From: Arthrinium phaeospermum | Lineage: Eukaryota; Ascomycota; Sordariomycetes; Amphisphaeriales; Apiosporaceae | DNA: 64,000 nucleotides | Direction: 5' to 3' | Assembly (NCBI GenBank): GCA_006503535.1 | Contig: QYRS01000006.1 | Coordinates: forward strand, 2,914,001-2,978,000 | In this document: one piece after another, positions 48,967 to 61,205 of the stretch | How positions within the stretch are numbered: the first letter of the stretch is position 1 | Layout of the letters: the number at the start of each line of letters is the position of its first letter | The notes under the pieces: generated by a model | Databases searched by the model: none | What the model saw: the letters and a program-made list of their open reading frames with translations, nothing else | Told to the model about the DNA's origin: nothing | Made by a program: the position numbers and the translations under genes

Positions 48967-50327
48967 GGGGGTGCGTGTGTATATATATATCCATGCATAC
49001 GTACATACCGTGCAATCTCCTTTCTTCCATTTGTCGGGAAATCCTGGGAAACTGTTGGCGCAGGTTGAAATTTCCCAAGCAACAAATGCATCAAGACCCG
49101 AATCTCAATATAATATAATGAAGGATATACCCAGGGCACACAGGAGGAAGTTCGTGTTTATTCTTTCAATCGGGGTCTTTTTATAGCGCTATCTATGGTA
49201 ATTTTTCACTTTACAGGCAGGCATAGGTAATAAAAACGTGTGGTTCCGCTGGCGACTCGAGTTGCTGAAGGTATGCAGACCTGTTTGTGAATGGATTCTG
49301 TGTTTGAGCCCTTCTTGATTTCCGTCATCCATCTTCAAACAAGTCTAATGCTGGATACACCCAACTAGTACGCATCGCATTCATGATACACAGCATCACA
49401 GCCCGCAGTAGAACACTTATTTAGTACAATCATGGGGATTAAACAACTTTATTTATTTTGGTTTCTGCACTGAACTAGGGGGGAGAAGACCAGGCATCGC
49501 CGATGCGCTTCTGACCCATCATGAGCGCGGGAACGGCGCACAAGGGTGGGCAATGGTGTCTCCAGTCAGAGACTTGAGATGATGTGATGAGACAGTTTTG
49601 TTACCATCCATCCGCCATCCCAAGGAGCGCATGTCACTTGGGTCTCTCCCTAGCTCTTCATCGTGCGCATGTTAAGAGTGCAAGCCTCGAACAGTTGGGG
49701 CTCGAAGTTATGGGGCATTTCCCTTGTCCTTCGCTGATTGTGTTCACTTGAACAAACCCGACGAGGCTTGGTCTCCACTTTCCTTATCACGTCTCTCCGT
49801 CGTCTCTTTCTTACATGACTTCGTGGCCGCCACTACCAAGAGGCAGAGGGGCGTACATGACATAATCTTCTCTAGCTGTGACACATGTCCGTATTGGGTT
49901 TTTCAGCCAAAACCGAAAACTCCGCGGCAAAATACAACGGGGGTAAGGGGGAGGGTAAAGGTGTATCGCGGGTTGTGCTTGTGTGTTTTGTTGGTGGATG
50001 GGTGGGTGTGTGCTGTGTCGTGGAATGGGGGTTGGTTGGAGGGGTATAGGATCAATAGGGTAGTGTGGGAAGGGGTCTATATACACACGGGTCTTGCATC
50101 GACGTGTAGGGGAAAGTGTAGCTGCTGAAGTGGGTTTGATTGTGCCTCTCACTCGCTGCACTGAACCATGCAAGGTGCCTGGCTCGGTCTCATGTGGAAG
50201 ACATGGAAAGAGGGGGTTATGGGCCAGGCTTGGTGCTCAACTGTCTCCCCTGGGTGTCCATCACCCGATGAGTAGACGTGGGGAGAGAGGATCAAGCCCG
50301 TGCCGCCCGTGCCACACCGCTTCCTGC
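48967..50327. other. spacer between convergent genes
   Basis: No gene recognised between the regulator and the kap95 gene, whose 3' ends face each other. A short TA run lies just after the regulator stop codon, and a G-rich stretch at about 49935-50050 codes for nothing recognisable. Confidence 0.5.
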
Positions 50328-53300
50328 TCAGGTTTGCTGCATGACAGACTGCGAGCCGCCGAGTTGACGCTTAACCTGCTCACGGGCCCAGCGAGCCGTC
50401 TCGATTGTGCGCGACTGGAATTCACGGTTGGTCTTGGTTTCCCTAATCATAGCAGTAACCCAATCCTGTCGGAATGCATCGACAAGCTCTCCGTTGGGGT
50501 AGGCATCAGCAAGATCACTGTTGATTCATGTTAGTCTTGTCCATCGAACAATGGTGTCGGGGTTCGGATCAATCTTACCCGATGACGCCCATGGAGGAAC
50601 GCATAAGAGACTCGCTTCGGTTCATATCTTGCGAAATGATGTTAAGCATTTGGAAGATAGACTGCACGTACGGCTGAAGGGCCTCGGCTGTTTATGCATG
50701 TTAGCGTGATTGCGCAAAAGCGGGAGGGGGGCACGGGTTCCGTATCGGCTTACTCTTGTTGCTATCCCTCATGGCACTAATGATACCACTCCAGGCATCC
50801 ATAATGCCTTCTCTCAGGGAGATGACGTAGTCGTACATCTCGTAGCTGCCTTCCGGACTGGCGGTAACAGTAGAAGCCTGCTGCAGGACCTGAGCAACGA
50901 CAGACAAGTAGGACTCGAAGTGGCCAGTGATGGCGCTAGCAATGTCGCCGAAGCACTGGAGGATGGCGGGCTTGAACGTGTTGCCCAACGAGTTGCTCTG
51001 TTTGTTCGCGTTAGACTGGGACGCTGGATTCAAAGCAGGATCACTAACCCTAAGATTGTTGAGAAGGTAGTTCATGAAGTTGTCGCAGTAGGGCTGGCTG
51101 CGCTCGCGCATGGATCGTGTGATGTCACTGACAAGGCCAATAGCCATTGAGCACAGACTGGGTTCTTCCTGGTTCGCGAGGGCGTTGTACAAGAACGGCG
51201 TGAAGGCATCCATGTACTTGGCGAAGTCCTCCTCCATGGCGTTGGAGAGGTTGCTGATGGTGGCGAAGACGGCCTCGGGGACAGCCGACTTGGCACCGGC
51301 CGTGGTGAGGATCTGGAGCGAGACCTGCATGATGCGGTCACCCTGAGGAGCAATCTCCTTCTCCAGTCGCTGGATGATGGACTGCAAGACAGCGTTAAGG
51401 CTGGTTTGCATTTCCTCCAGAGCGATCTTGTCCTCAATGCTGACGACCTGGCTCTGCATGGGAACCGTCTCCTCAAGACGCTTCAGGATCACATCGGACA
51501 GCGAAGCGATGGCCGGGAAACTCTCGGTGGCAGCATGCTGAACGAATGCGCTGAGAACCTCGTAGGCAGTGGTGCGGACCGTGGTCTCAGCCTCGGGCTT
51601 GGCCGTCACGTTGAGCAGAGTGGAGACGCTCTCGTTGAAGTGCTGAGTAAGAGGATTGCTGGTGGCATCCAGGTCACCCGAGAAGCGCTCGGCAAGGTTC
51701 ATGAGAGCCCAGCAGCATGAGCTTGCCATCTTGGCATCATGGACACCAGCAAAGAGCGAGCCGATAAGCGGGGTCATGTGCGTCTCGGGGTCGATGGCAT
51801 CGGAGCAAGCCTCGGTGATGCGTCCCAGTGCGTAGGCGGTCGAATCCTTGACATGAGTAGAGCTGTCCTCCATCATGGTGATCAAGACAGGCAGAGCTTG
51901 CTTGACGATGGGCTCCAACACCTTCTCCTCAGGGCCCTCCATGATGGCACCAAAGGCAGCAACGGCAGCTTCTCTGTAGTGCCAGTCCTCCGATCGCAGA
52001 TGCTGCTCGACGAACTGGATAACTGGCGGGATAATGTTAGGCCCGACAGCCTGAGCGTACAGTTGCAGACACTGGTAGGCGGCGCGAGACAGGTTGTACT
52101 CGTCATCGGCGGCATCCTCATCCTGCTTGGTCAACAGGACGAGAAGTGTGGGGACAACCTCATTCGTCGCAACCCGGGCAAAGTTGTAGAAGGGTCGCAT
52201 CTGATCCGAGCTCTCCACCTGGCCGTTATCCTCCTCGATGTTGATTTCCTCCTCGCAAACTGTGCTCCAGAATTCAACAGCAAGCTTGGCCACATCCTCG
52301 TCCTCGTTCTTCATGCCCAGAATAGTAAGACCAAACAGCGCCTTCTCCATGTAGAAGCGCATGTTCTCGTAGTAAAGGGCCATGATGCGGTTAAGACATC
52401 CAAAGGCGCCCTGCTGGATGCGCGAGTCATCGGCTTGTGTGGCCTCGCAGACAACCTGCATGATGTAGTTTCGCTCACCCTCGTGCTTGAAGTTATTACC
52501 GACGAAATCGAGGGAGTCGCCAAGGGCCAGGATGGCAGAAAGACGGACCTCCTGGTTGGTCTCCTCCTTCCGGGCACCTTGGACAACAGCCGTCAGGATC
52601 GCATTAGAGTGGCTGATGAGTGCTGTCCGCAACTCGGTGTCCTGGCTCTCGCAGATATAACCAAGACATGTCAAAGAGGCCTGCTTCTGGTGTGGGGCGC
52701 CGGTGCTAACGTTCTGCACCAGCGTAGCCATGAGGTCGGGCCATTGGTCCCGGGGCAGTTCGATTCCGGCGACGGCCGCGATGACCTGGGCGGCAGCCTG
52801 GCCGGCTTGTGCGTTGCTGGACGAGAGGGTCTGGAAGGCCAGAGTCTTGACCTGGGTCTTGGTCTCTTGCTCCGTCTGCTGCAGCCATTTTTGCTGCAGT
52901 TCTTGCTGTCGTGCGAATTCGCGTGCGGAGAAGGCGTTCTTGAGGGCGAGACCTGCCGCTACTCGAATCTGTGCCTCGGCGTTGTCGTCTGCTAATACTT
53001 GGACGAGCGTGGCTAGGTAGAGGGACTAGAGAGGGGAAGAATTTGCGGTCAGCGCCAAGGCGAATCCGGTCGGGATGCATCGTGAAACTCACAAAGTTGT
53101 TTTCGGCAGCTTGGGTGAGCTGCTGCTCGGCGGCATTTCGTGTAGCCGCATCTGCAAAGAAAAAAAGTGAGGTTAGCCGGTGGTGGCACCGAGAGCGAAA
53201 ACGGACGAAGGTTCAGAGAAAGGCCCGTGACGTATCGGAGTGATCACATGAATGCGGCAGATAGATTGATTGTTCATGGGAGACGGGGCAGGGGCGGGAA

Positions 53301-53373
53301 TGGGATGGACAGTCGACGTACCGGGCGACAGCGAGTTGCTGAGGACAGTGTTGATACCACCGTTGTCAGCCAT
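50328..53373 (-). CDS. kap95: importin subunit beta-1 (karyopherin Kap95)
   Basis: Importin beta carries importin-alpha/cargo complexes through the nuclear pore and releases them on binding Ran-GTP. Exons: 53373-53322, 53151-53093, 53025-51049, 50997-50754, 50687-50579 and 50517-50328. The product is 876 residues, the usual size for fungal Kap95. The protein is a continuous array of HEAT repeats. The N-terminal repeats include RNAAEQQLTQAAENNFSLYL; conserved blocks such as SLTCLGYICES, ILALGDSLDFVGNNF and KDSTAYALGRITE follow, and the acidic loop is in the middle (DEDAADDEYN). The intron 51048-50998 is 51 nt and has no stop codon, so retaining it would add 17 residues. I infer it is removed because it has donor GTTAGT, branch TCTAAC and acceptor CAG, and because the joined NNLRSNSLGNTFKPAILQCFG fits the family better. 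Confidence 0.95.
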
Positions 53374-55378
53374 CTTGTCTGCTTAACAGCCTCTCCTGCG
53401 ATATGCGGTGTCGATCCAGCGCGATGGTGGTGTTGGAGGGGGGTAAATAATGGCCAGCAGTATGGGCAAAGTGGGGATGGGAAAGGGAGAGAAATAAGGT
53501 CTTGGTCAAAATAAAAACCAGCAGTGTGTTTCCCTTCTAGAAAGTAATGACGAAGGAATGTGGCTGCCTTTTTCGTCCCGCGCTCTCGTTCTCTTTGATG
53601 CGGCCGCGATCTGCTCAAGTCGGCACACTGAGCTTTCTTGGGTTTGTTGATTTTTCTTATTTTGTTTGGGGGGATGGAGAGAAATTGGTTGTAGAAAAGA
53701 GATGAATATGGCAGAATGCAATCGTCGTTGGCTGCTGGCTACCAAAGTGGGGAGTGCTTGAGGGGTCCTTCTCTGTGTTTAAGTGGACCCGGGCCTACCT
53801 TAGCACCTGTCGTAGGGTCTGGGTAGGGGAGGATTCAGGTGGTCGTAGGTGGTCGTAGCCAGTAGCCGGAGCAAATAACAACAAAATCTGTTGACTTGAC
53901 ACTTGAATCAAATCCTGCACACTGGCCGATCAGAAGAGAGAGAAAGAGAGAGCGAGACCCAAGACAGAGGCCAGACACAACACACGGCGAGAGAGAGGAG
54001 AGCGACCCGAAGCGGAATTCAGGAACTAATTTTATCTAAGAATCTACAAGTACATCGGGTCTGCTTTTTCTTCTTATCTCATCCATTCAATGGTACTTTG
54101 GCTATCTGCAAACACCCCTCCATCTAGGATACCGTACGCATGTGTACACTCAGTGCACAGAAGCCATGCTCAAGAGACAATGAGTGCATGCAGAGGTAGT
54201 AAGTAGTATTGAGTCATAAAAGAAGCCGGAGCCGTCTTCTAGAGGCGCGGGAACCTCTCTATTCCTACTGGCTGCTGGCTAGGTCAGAACTCAACTTTAA
54301 TAAGTCTCGTCAGCCTGCGGGCCGTTTGGATGTTCTGGTTGCTGCTGGCCTTGCCAGCTAAAAAGGACACTTTCTTTTCGCCTCCTTCTGGGTCCGTCCC
54401 TCTTGGAATAGCCTCGACTGCTGGGGCCAGAAGTGTCTGCCCTGACCGATATAATCTGTCCACATGCACACGCATGTCTCACTGCCAAGTTAGGGGAGGG
54501 GATTAGTGCTTCGTTTTACCATCTACCTACTCTGTGACCGACATTTCAGTGCCTTTATCGTAGATGCGTAAGGGGTGCATCAAAGCAGCAGCAGCGGCAG
54601 CCTGCTACATACCTAATGTACCCTAAAAAGCCCACCACAAAGACACTACATGCCAATTGCTGCTACCATCAGCGCAATCCGGCCACCACTCATTTACCTA
54701 GGGCAAAATTGCCTCCCATCCAGAAGGGCAATAGTCATTTCTTTCCAGGCAATGGATTCCTAACCTAATTAATCTCACCGACAGGCGATCTGAGAGCCAA
54801 TGAGAAGCATCCAATATGACTTACAGCGCATTGAAGCGAGGAGCTGCTAATGAGGCTTCACATGTAATACTGGACGGGCACACCCTCGAATTCTGGCAAT
54901 GTCCCCCACACTTGTCAATTCATTCCCCAAACTGCCCCTCCCAACGCCAAGACTTGCGCCCTGCAAGTAGATATTTGTATTACGCATCCCATCTCGGTCA
55001 ATATATTGATTCGTAGCAATGCTCGTGAGCAATTGAACGTATTTATAGCACCCAGCACAGCCTGGAGATACAAGATTCATCCTGAAAATCACGGGACGTA
55101 TGAGATACCCTGTATCATGTTACTACGATGGCTAGTACCTTCAATGTTGCGAAACAAATCAATGCAAATTAGTTTTGTACTTGGCTAGGGCCTCATCGGC
55201 CAGCCACGAAATGACTTTTTCCCACCGGTCCAGTAAATGCGCTGCGAATCAATTTTCAACGCGACTATAAATCTCAAATTTGGCCTGCAGCAGCAGCAGT
55301 TGTGCTGCCTCGGGCCCCATGATAACCATCTCTGGGTACGCCCCCTGTCGGGGCCATCATAGATCACGTATGATTAGA
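53374..55378. other. spacer between kap95 and the isopropylmalate synthase gene
   Basis: This contains the kap95 promoter on the left and the 3' end of the isopropylmalate synthase gene on the right. There are CT/GA-rich tracts around 53930-54000. No gene recognised. Confidence 0.5.
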
Positions 55379-57355
55379 TCACATATGATTTGCCTTGGCT
55401 TCCAAAGCATCCACCACCGACGAAACCCCGTTATTCGACGTCTCGGTTGTGGTCTTTGCATCCGGTACTGTGAGTCCGTTGAGGTCGACTTCTTGGCTGG
55501 GAGTGCGGCGCGGCGTGGCCTTGGACAGGATGGGGCTTCCGGGGCGGCTCAAAACGAACTAGTTGTATGATAGAGTTAGAAAAACGTTGGCAGTCACTCA
55601 ATGGGTTTGGCCGGCTTCACTTACACTGCTAGCTGCGCTCAAGAGGGCCACGAGCGAGCTCTGTACCACATCCTCGTGGATGCCAACACCCCACACCTTC
55701 TGGGAGGTACCCGAGGCTGTGCACTGGATGTAAGTCGCGGCCTTGACGTCGCGGCCCTTGCCTATCGAGTGTTCCTTGTAATCGGCGACATCGAGATCGA
55801 TACCGACGCCCTTGAGCGCGTTGGCCAACGACGAAATCGGTCCGTTTCCACGTCCTTGGAGCTGATACTCCTTGCCATCGACCGCGACAATACCTTCGAA
55901 AAGACGGCCGAGGTTCTTAGTATCTTGCGACTTTCCTGGTGCCGGTGGGACTGGCGAGTTTGAACGATCGACGGAGATGGAGTAGTCGATAATCTGGAAT
56001 CGCGGGTGTTCCTTCAGGAAGTAAGTCGTCTCGAACAGCTCGCTGATCTCGTCCGACAACAGTTCTCTGCCGAGCTCATCGGCCTTCTTCTGAACCACCT
56101 TACTGAAGGCAATTTGCAGCCCGCGGGGCAGGTCAAGCTCAAGCTTTCGCAGAATGATCCAAGCAGCACCACCCTTGCCACTCTGGGAGTTGACGCGGAT
56201 GATGGCCTCGTAGGTACGACCGATGTCTTGCGGGTCGAGAGGCAGGTAAGGCACTTGCCACTGGTCGTCGTAGGCCTTGCTCTCTTGTTTCCGTAATTGG
56301 AACCCCTTCTTGATGGCATCCTGGTGAGATCCACTAAAGGCGCACACGACAAGGGAGCCACCATATGGGGCACGGGGGTGGACGGGGATCTTGTTGCATA
56401 TCTCAACCGTATTGATGACGCGCTTCAGATCGGAGAAGTCGACATTCGGGTGGATTCCTTGGGTGTACAGGTTGAGGGCAAGGGTGACCAAGTCCACATT
56501 ACCAGTGCGTTCGCCGTTCCCGAACAGGCAGCCCTCAACTCTGTCCGCGCCGGCCATCTGCGCCAGCTCCGCGGCAGCTACTGCGCAACCGCGATCGTTG
56601 TGGGGGTGCAGGGAGACGCAGACCTTCTCCCGCTCGGTGATGTTGGTACAGAAGTACTCGATCTGGTCGGCGTAGACGTTCGGGGTGGCCATCTCCACCG
56701 TGGCGGGGAGGTTGAAGATGATGGGGTTATCCTCGGTCGGTTCCCAGGCAGCCTTGACGGCTTCGCAGATCTTGATGGCGAATTCGGGGCTGGTGTCGGA
56801 GAATGTTTCCGGGCTGAACTCGAAAGCCCACTCGGTGCCGGCTTGCGACGGATCGTCCTTGGTGATGGAGCGCGCGTACTTTGTGCACTTGACAGCCATG
56901 GCAAGACTCTCCTCTTCTGTGAAGCCGAAAACGATGCGCCGGAAGCACTCGCTGGTGGCCAGGTAAATGTGCAAGAGGGCCTTCTTGGCACCCTTGAGAG
57001 AGTCGACGGTGCGGCGGATGAGGTCCTCGCGACAGGGAGAGAGGACCTGGATCCAGACATCATCGGGTACGGTGCCGGGGGTTTCGACTATGCGGCGCGT
57101 GAAGTCGAAGTCGGTTTGTGAGGCAGAGGGGAAGGAAACCTCGATCTCCTTGTAACCGAGCTCGACGAGCATGTTGAAGAACCTCCATTTCTCATCTCCG
57201 TTCATGGGGTCAACCAAGCTCTGGTTGCCGTCTCTCAGATCCGTGGCAAGCCATCTGGGAGGCTTCTCAATGACCTTGGAGGGCCATTGACGGTTGGGAA
57301 GGTCCAAAGGCTTGAAGCTTTTGTACTTCTTGGAGGGATCTTTGAGCATACCCAT
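55379..57355 (-). CDS. leu4: 2-isopropylmalate synthase (alpha-IPM synthase)
   Basis: This enzyme condenses acetyl-CoA with 2-oxoisovalerate in the first committed step of leucine synthesis. Exon 1 is 57355-55625 and exon 2 is 55558-55379; donor GTAAGT and acceptor CTAG. The product is 636 residues. The TIM-barrel catalytic domain starts with TDLRDGNQSL (R41, D42). Metal ligands are the histidines of SLHPHNDRG (H250 and H252), and GNGERTGN lies at 279-286. The C-terminal LeuA allosteric dimer domain, which binds leucine for feedback inhibition, contains LFEGIVAVDGKEYQLQGRGNGPISSLANAL. The second exon adds a Ser/Thr-rich tail (FVLSRPGSPILSKATPRRTPS) that would be lost if the intron were retained. 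The start lacks an obvious mitochondrial presequence, so this form may be cytosolic, or an upstream exon may exist. A Gcn4/CPC1-type site lies upstream. Confidence 0.95.
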
Positions 57356-57707
57356 GATGTCTCAGTACTGCGATTAGTCACTCGATATCCAGAAAAAAGT
57401 AAAGGGTGCTCGTAGAGGCTCAATCTTTTCCCCCGTGGTAGCTTTGCGCAATGTCTAAGTCTGGCGGGGTAATTTTTTCTTGGAGGGGTACAAGTAGTGT
57501 GGTCAGTTGTGTGGATCAGGATATGACGAATGCCCGCTCAATCAGAAGCGAGAATAAAAGTTCTCACGGCCTGTTGTTGATGCAGTGTCAAGGAACACAG
57601 CCGGATGAGGTGTACCGTGTGGAAATATGCCTGGAGATTTATATGGATGGAATCTTGAATATTTTTCTCGACCTCGAGGGGCTCAAAAATCAATATTTGA
57701 ATTGAAT

Positions 57708-57714
57708 TGAGTCA
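57708..57714. promoter_or_regulatory. Gcn4/CPC1-type binding site upstream of leu4
   Basis: TGAGTCA, the reverse complement of TGACTCA, is the consensus for the bZIP activator of general amino-acid control (Gcn4 in yeast, CPC-1/CpcA in filamentous fungi). It lies 353 bp upstream of the leu4 start codon. A single 7-bp match can occur by chance, but the target gene is the expected kind. Confidence 0.5.
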
Positions 57715-58920
57715 TTGAGGCCCTTTGACATAATCCCGGGTAGGGGGATCCAGCACGGTTTGTGGGGATATAGCGGGCAGACCGATCACGGCGCTGAATG
57801 ACTGCAATTGGGTACTATTTCTGGGGGGTAGTATAGTTGATATCCTGAAGCCGACCACCCTTCGCGCCCTTCCCTTTAGATACACGAAGCAACTACGTGC
57901 TCACTACGCAATTAGTGTAACTGGGGAAGGATCCTCATTAATTAATTATATACCACCTTCAACTCATTGGATAGCCCCTCTGCGGAATGAGGTCATGCTT
58001 TAGCGCAGGTGCTTAAGAAAAGGCTCGCTTCGTGCCCCGTCATCTTGAGGGCATGCTCCAGCTCAAGTAGGCTGTCTAATCAATAGTAGGTAGGTGATGG
58101 TCTTGGCAGGGCGCGCTCTCGCTATAGCTGACTAACAACGGATACCATTCATTCGTGTAACGCGCATACTGTTGTCCGTATGACAAGCGACCTCGAGTAT
58201 TCCTGGCGCACCTCAAATATGAGATCGAATTGTACATGTCCCTTGAATAAGCAGTGCTACTAGGAACTGAAGCTGGCCAGCTATAAGTGCGTGCTCGAGT
58301 TATCAGAAGACAAGATTGCAACTATAGCAAGATAGGATGTATGCATTACAACGGCACCTCACTGTCCGCCGATCAGGACGCTGGCCCATTTTACTTAGTG
58401 TTGATGCCGGTAAAGAACGGTTACCCGCGGAAGCGAAGAGCCGCAATCGGTCAACTCGAGACCATCACCACTTATCAATGGCCATCCCAATCACATTCGT
58501 AAGGTTACTTACTGCCTGGAGGTATGTGGAAGGTATGTGGAATTTGAAATACAATACTAGTTTTATGCGTGCAGCCGCATGCTGATGAAGTATGTAGTGC
58601 CAATACCCCTAGATTTACACCTTTGCCTTTTTTGGGTTCCCCAAATGCTCCTTCTCCACCAGGCCATCCCGAAAGGCTGGACGGCCAACGGACCGACGAC
58701 GATACGTCAGACGTGTCCGGGGAAGCATTGGCCTAGAGGAGTCGATGTCGAACATCCATGGCTCTCCAGGGAAGCTTTGACGACCCCGCATACTTTCATC
58801 ACATCGTGGAAGGGCACGCGAGTGCGATCGTTGTTGATCATTGCCTTACCTGACTTGCTGCTATACCACGGGCACATATATCCTCATCGTTATCAGACGT
58901 CACGCAATTCAGAGGCCCTT

Positions 58921-58938
58921 GGACCCGGACCCGGACCC
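58921..58938. repeat. (GGACCC)3 hexanucleotide repeat
   Basis: These are three perfect tandem copies in non-coding sequence. Confidence 0.9.
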
Positions 58939-59086
58939 GTTGTGGAAAAAATATCGAAAAATCTTTCGATGAAGCTCTATGAACAAGAACCTGGCCGAGC
59001 CAAAGCCACGGATCAGATGAAGAATATGTAGTATGTACCAGAAGTCTTGAAGAAAAGCTTCGTAATAGTCTGTTTTTATACAACAG

Positions 59087-59098
59087 GTGTGTGTGTGT
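59087..59098. repeat. (GT)6 dinucleotide run
   Basis: This is a short perfect GT tract in the spacer near the 3' end of the ferric reductase gene. Confidence 0.85.
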
Positions 59099-59321
59099 TA
59101 TAAATTGGTTGCCATCATTACCACTCTGGAAAACGCCCCTTTGCGCGCTTGAAGAATATCCCTTTTTCGCGAATACCAATTACCAAAAAATATCAACTCG
59201 CTCTCATCTTAGAACGCCGGTTACCTTGGCAAAACTCCTGTTATGCCAAAATGTCATGCCCAGGACCTCGGGGGACTGGAAAATACAAAATCATTCGGGT
59301 CCCTCCCTCCACGTGTTTGCT

Positions 59322-61205
59322 TTACCACGTGAAGGACTCCTCCACAAAGTCGACCACTGAGCCGCCATGCTGGACTTCTCTGACAGCTTCGCGGACGTCG
59401 TCTGCCAATGCGCCGGGGCCACAGACTGTGACACACATGGCGCCGACCTGCTGCTCGACCTCTTTCTTGACGATGGTCATGATATTGGGCCGACCGGAGA
59501 AAACCTTGACCGTGCTGGACGGACTCTGGATTTGATTCGGGTTCTTTGGCCTCGTGACGAAGACTTGCATTTGTAGAATGTCTCTCCTATTGTCCATTCT
59601 CAAGATCTCGTTCATCCACGGGCGGATCCACTCGAGCGCTTCGAATTCGCGAATGACCCAGACCAGCGTGATGCGCCGCGTCGCAATCGTGCCATCGTTG
59701 TAGCCTTCAATGAGGGGCTTAAGGTACGAAAGCTGATGCGTTATACCGGTAGAACCACAGAACATCACGGCATGTCCGTACGAGTCGAGCTGGTGATGTC
59801 CGGCATAGGGCCCTTCCATGGCAGCCTTCATTATGACTTCCTGTCCGTTCGCCAGACTGGCTCTGTCAAACAGTGCACGAGTAAAGCCGGTGTGGGCGCC
59901 GATAATAAAGGATACGGCTGTGGTACCTCGTTGAATGTCCTCGCGGGTGATGATATCGTCCTTCTCAAGGCTGTTCGTACTGACTCGAGGATGGTGGGAG
60001 ATGTAGGCGACCGAGAACGGGTGGTTCTCCCAAGGCTTGACATCGCGGAAGCGGAGATAGGCATGTGTTCCTGGTCGGACCTCGACGTGACGCGGCAGGA
60101 ACAACGTCACGCGAGTGGCCTCACACGGCAAGGCAGCAATGCTCGCCTCAGTAAAGCCTTGCCTGGACCAGTTGTAGTAGACAAGTCGGAGCATACGGGC
60201 GAACCGATCCGCAAACCAAAGCAGGAAGATAGCCACCATCCACGGCAGCTGAGGCAGGCCTCCGGGGATTTCTGCAGTAGCGCAATGCACCCAAGTGCAC
60301 ACGAAGATGATCAGTGCTAGGATGATGTGAACGTTGAGGAACGTCTCGTAAAAGGCGTGTCGGAGTGGCGAGAGAGACAAGATAAGCAGGATCGCAAGTG
60401 CAAAGGTGCCAACCATGCCGGAGGCAATGAAGCTGTCGTGGACGATCTTGAAGCCCACGCTTTCCCATCCGCCATCGGCAATCTGAACAATAGCCCAGGC
60501 GATCGTATGAATAATCGTTTCAATGACAACCATTCGGCCCATCCATCGGTGGAGAAGATTGTACGTATCGAAGCTCACGCTGAGCATTCCGATAAGAGGG
60601 TTGTTCCGGCCGGCCATGATGATCAACGGGATCATGTTGACAGCGGCCAAAGTGCCCGAACGGCCACGCACTTCGGCGTAGAAGGACCACTTGTTCGTGT
60701 TGGCCCAGTTCAGCACGAACATGTAGACGAAGTTGCTGCTGAAGTAAAGCCCCAGCAGGATGAAATGGAATCGCGACGGCAGTGTGCCGATGCTGATGGC
60801 AGACGACAGTCGGATCTCTCGGTTGTGTCGCTTGTTCCACAGGGGTGCATATATGAGATGGTTCTTGATACTCGGCATCCAACTCCATTGCGAGAACTTC
60901 CAGTATGTTTGTTTTTCGCCCGGCGATGACATGGCCGAGACTTGTCGTAGCTTGGTCCATGCTATGGCGAGAAGGCGTATCGTCAGCATTGTCAATGCCA
61001 GGATACCCAAACTCCACCACAACATGTCCTTGAAGAGCATGTTCACCGTCTGATTTACACCGGTGAGTCCATTGTGGTAGGGTGAGATGGTGGGATTGGA
61101 TCCCGCGCTATCGGTGGCCGTAGCCACTGCTGTATCACGCATAGTTAATATCGGCCCAGGTGTGTATATGTCCGAGGCAGCGAACCGGCGCCGCATTATC
61201 GACAT
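59322..61205 (-). CDS. ferric-chelate reductase / NOX-like transmembrane oxidoreductase
   Basis: This is an intronless gene of 627 codons for a plasma-membrane flavocytochrome that passes electrons from NADPH through FAD and two hemes to ferric chelates (FRE family). About seven hydrophobic segments include the bis-heme core: H219 and H233 in one helix and H293 and H307 in another, each pair 14 residues apart, as in functional FREs. The FAD-binding motif is HPFSV (395-399). NADPH-binding motifs are EGPYAGH (about 464-470) and CGSTGIT (483-489), with VCGPGAL near the C-terminus. The start is the first ATG of the frame (MSIMRRRFAAS); a later ATG (MRDTAVAT) is possible. Homologous oxidases share this fold, so metal reduction is inferred. 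No siderophore or iron-permease gene is adjacent. Confidence 0.92.
   Translation of the reverse strand: MSIMRRRFAASDIYTPGPILTMRDTAVATATDSAGSNPTISPYHNGLTGVNQTVNMLFKDMLWWSLGILALTMLTIRLLAIAWTKLRQVSAMSSPGEKQTYWKFSQWSWMPSIKNHLIYAPLWNKRHNREIRLSSAISIGTLPSRFHFILLGLYFSSNFVYMFVLNWANTNKWSFYAEVRGRSGTLAAVNMIPLIIMAGRNNPLIGMLSVSFDTYNLLHRWMGRMVVIETIIHTIAWAIVQIADGGWESVGFKIVHDSFIASGMVGTFALAILLILSLSPLRHAFYETFLNVHIILALIIFVCTWVHCATAEIPGGLPQLPWMVAIFLLWFADRFARMLRLVYYNWSRQGFTEASIAALPCEATRVTLFLPRHVEVRPGTHAYLRFRDVKPWENHPFSVAYISHHPRVSTNSLEKDDIITREDIQRGTTAVSFIIGAHTGFTRALFDRASLANGQEVIMKAAMEGPYAGHHQLDSYGHAVMFCGSTGITHQLSYLKPLIEGYNDGTIATRRITLVWVIREFEALEWIRPWMNEILRMDNRRDILQMQVFVTRPKNPNQIQSPSSTVKVFSGRPNIMTIVKKEVEQQVGAMCVTVCGPGALADDVREAVREVQHGGSVVDFVEESFTW

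Larger units (their letters stand above)
57356..59321. other. spacer containing the leu4 promoter
   Basis: No gene recognised. The part next to leu4 should be its promoter. The central portion (about 57850-58600) is AT-richer with tracts such as TTAATTAATTA. A GGACCC triple repeat and a GT run lie further right. Confidence 0.45.

Noticed and set aside
51739..52995. 418-codon open frame on the plus strand
   Set aside because: It is antisense to the kap95 coding sequence and mirrors its codon bias; no independent protein features.
56297..57121. 274-codon open frame on the plus strand
   Set aside because: Antisense shadow of the isopropylmalate synthase gene.
60327..60929. 200-codon open frame on the plus strand
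   Set aside because: Antisense to the ferric reductase gene and without domain features.
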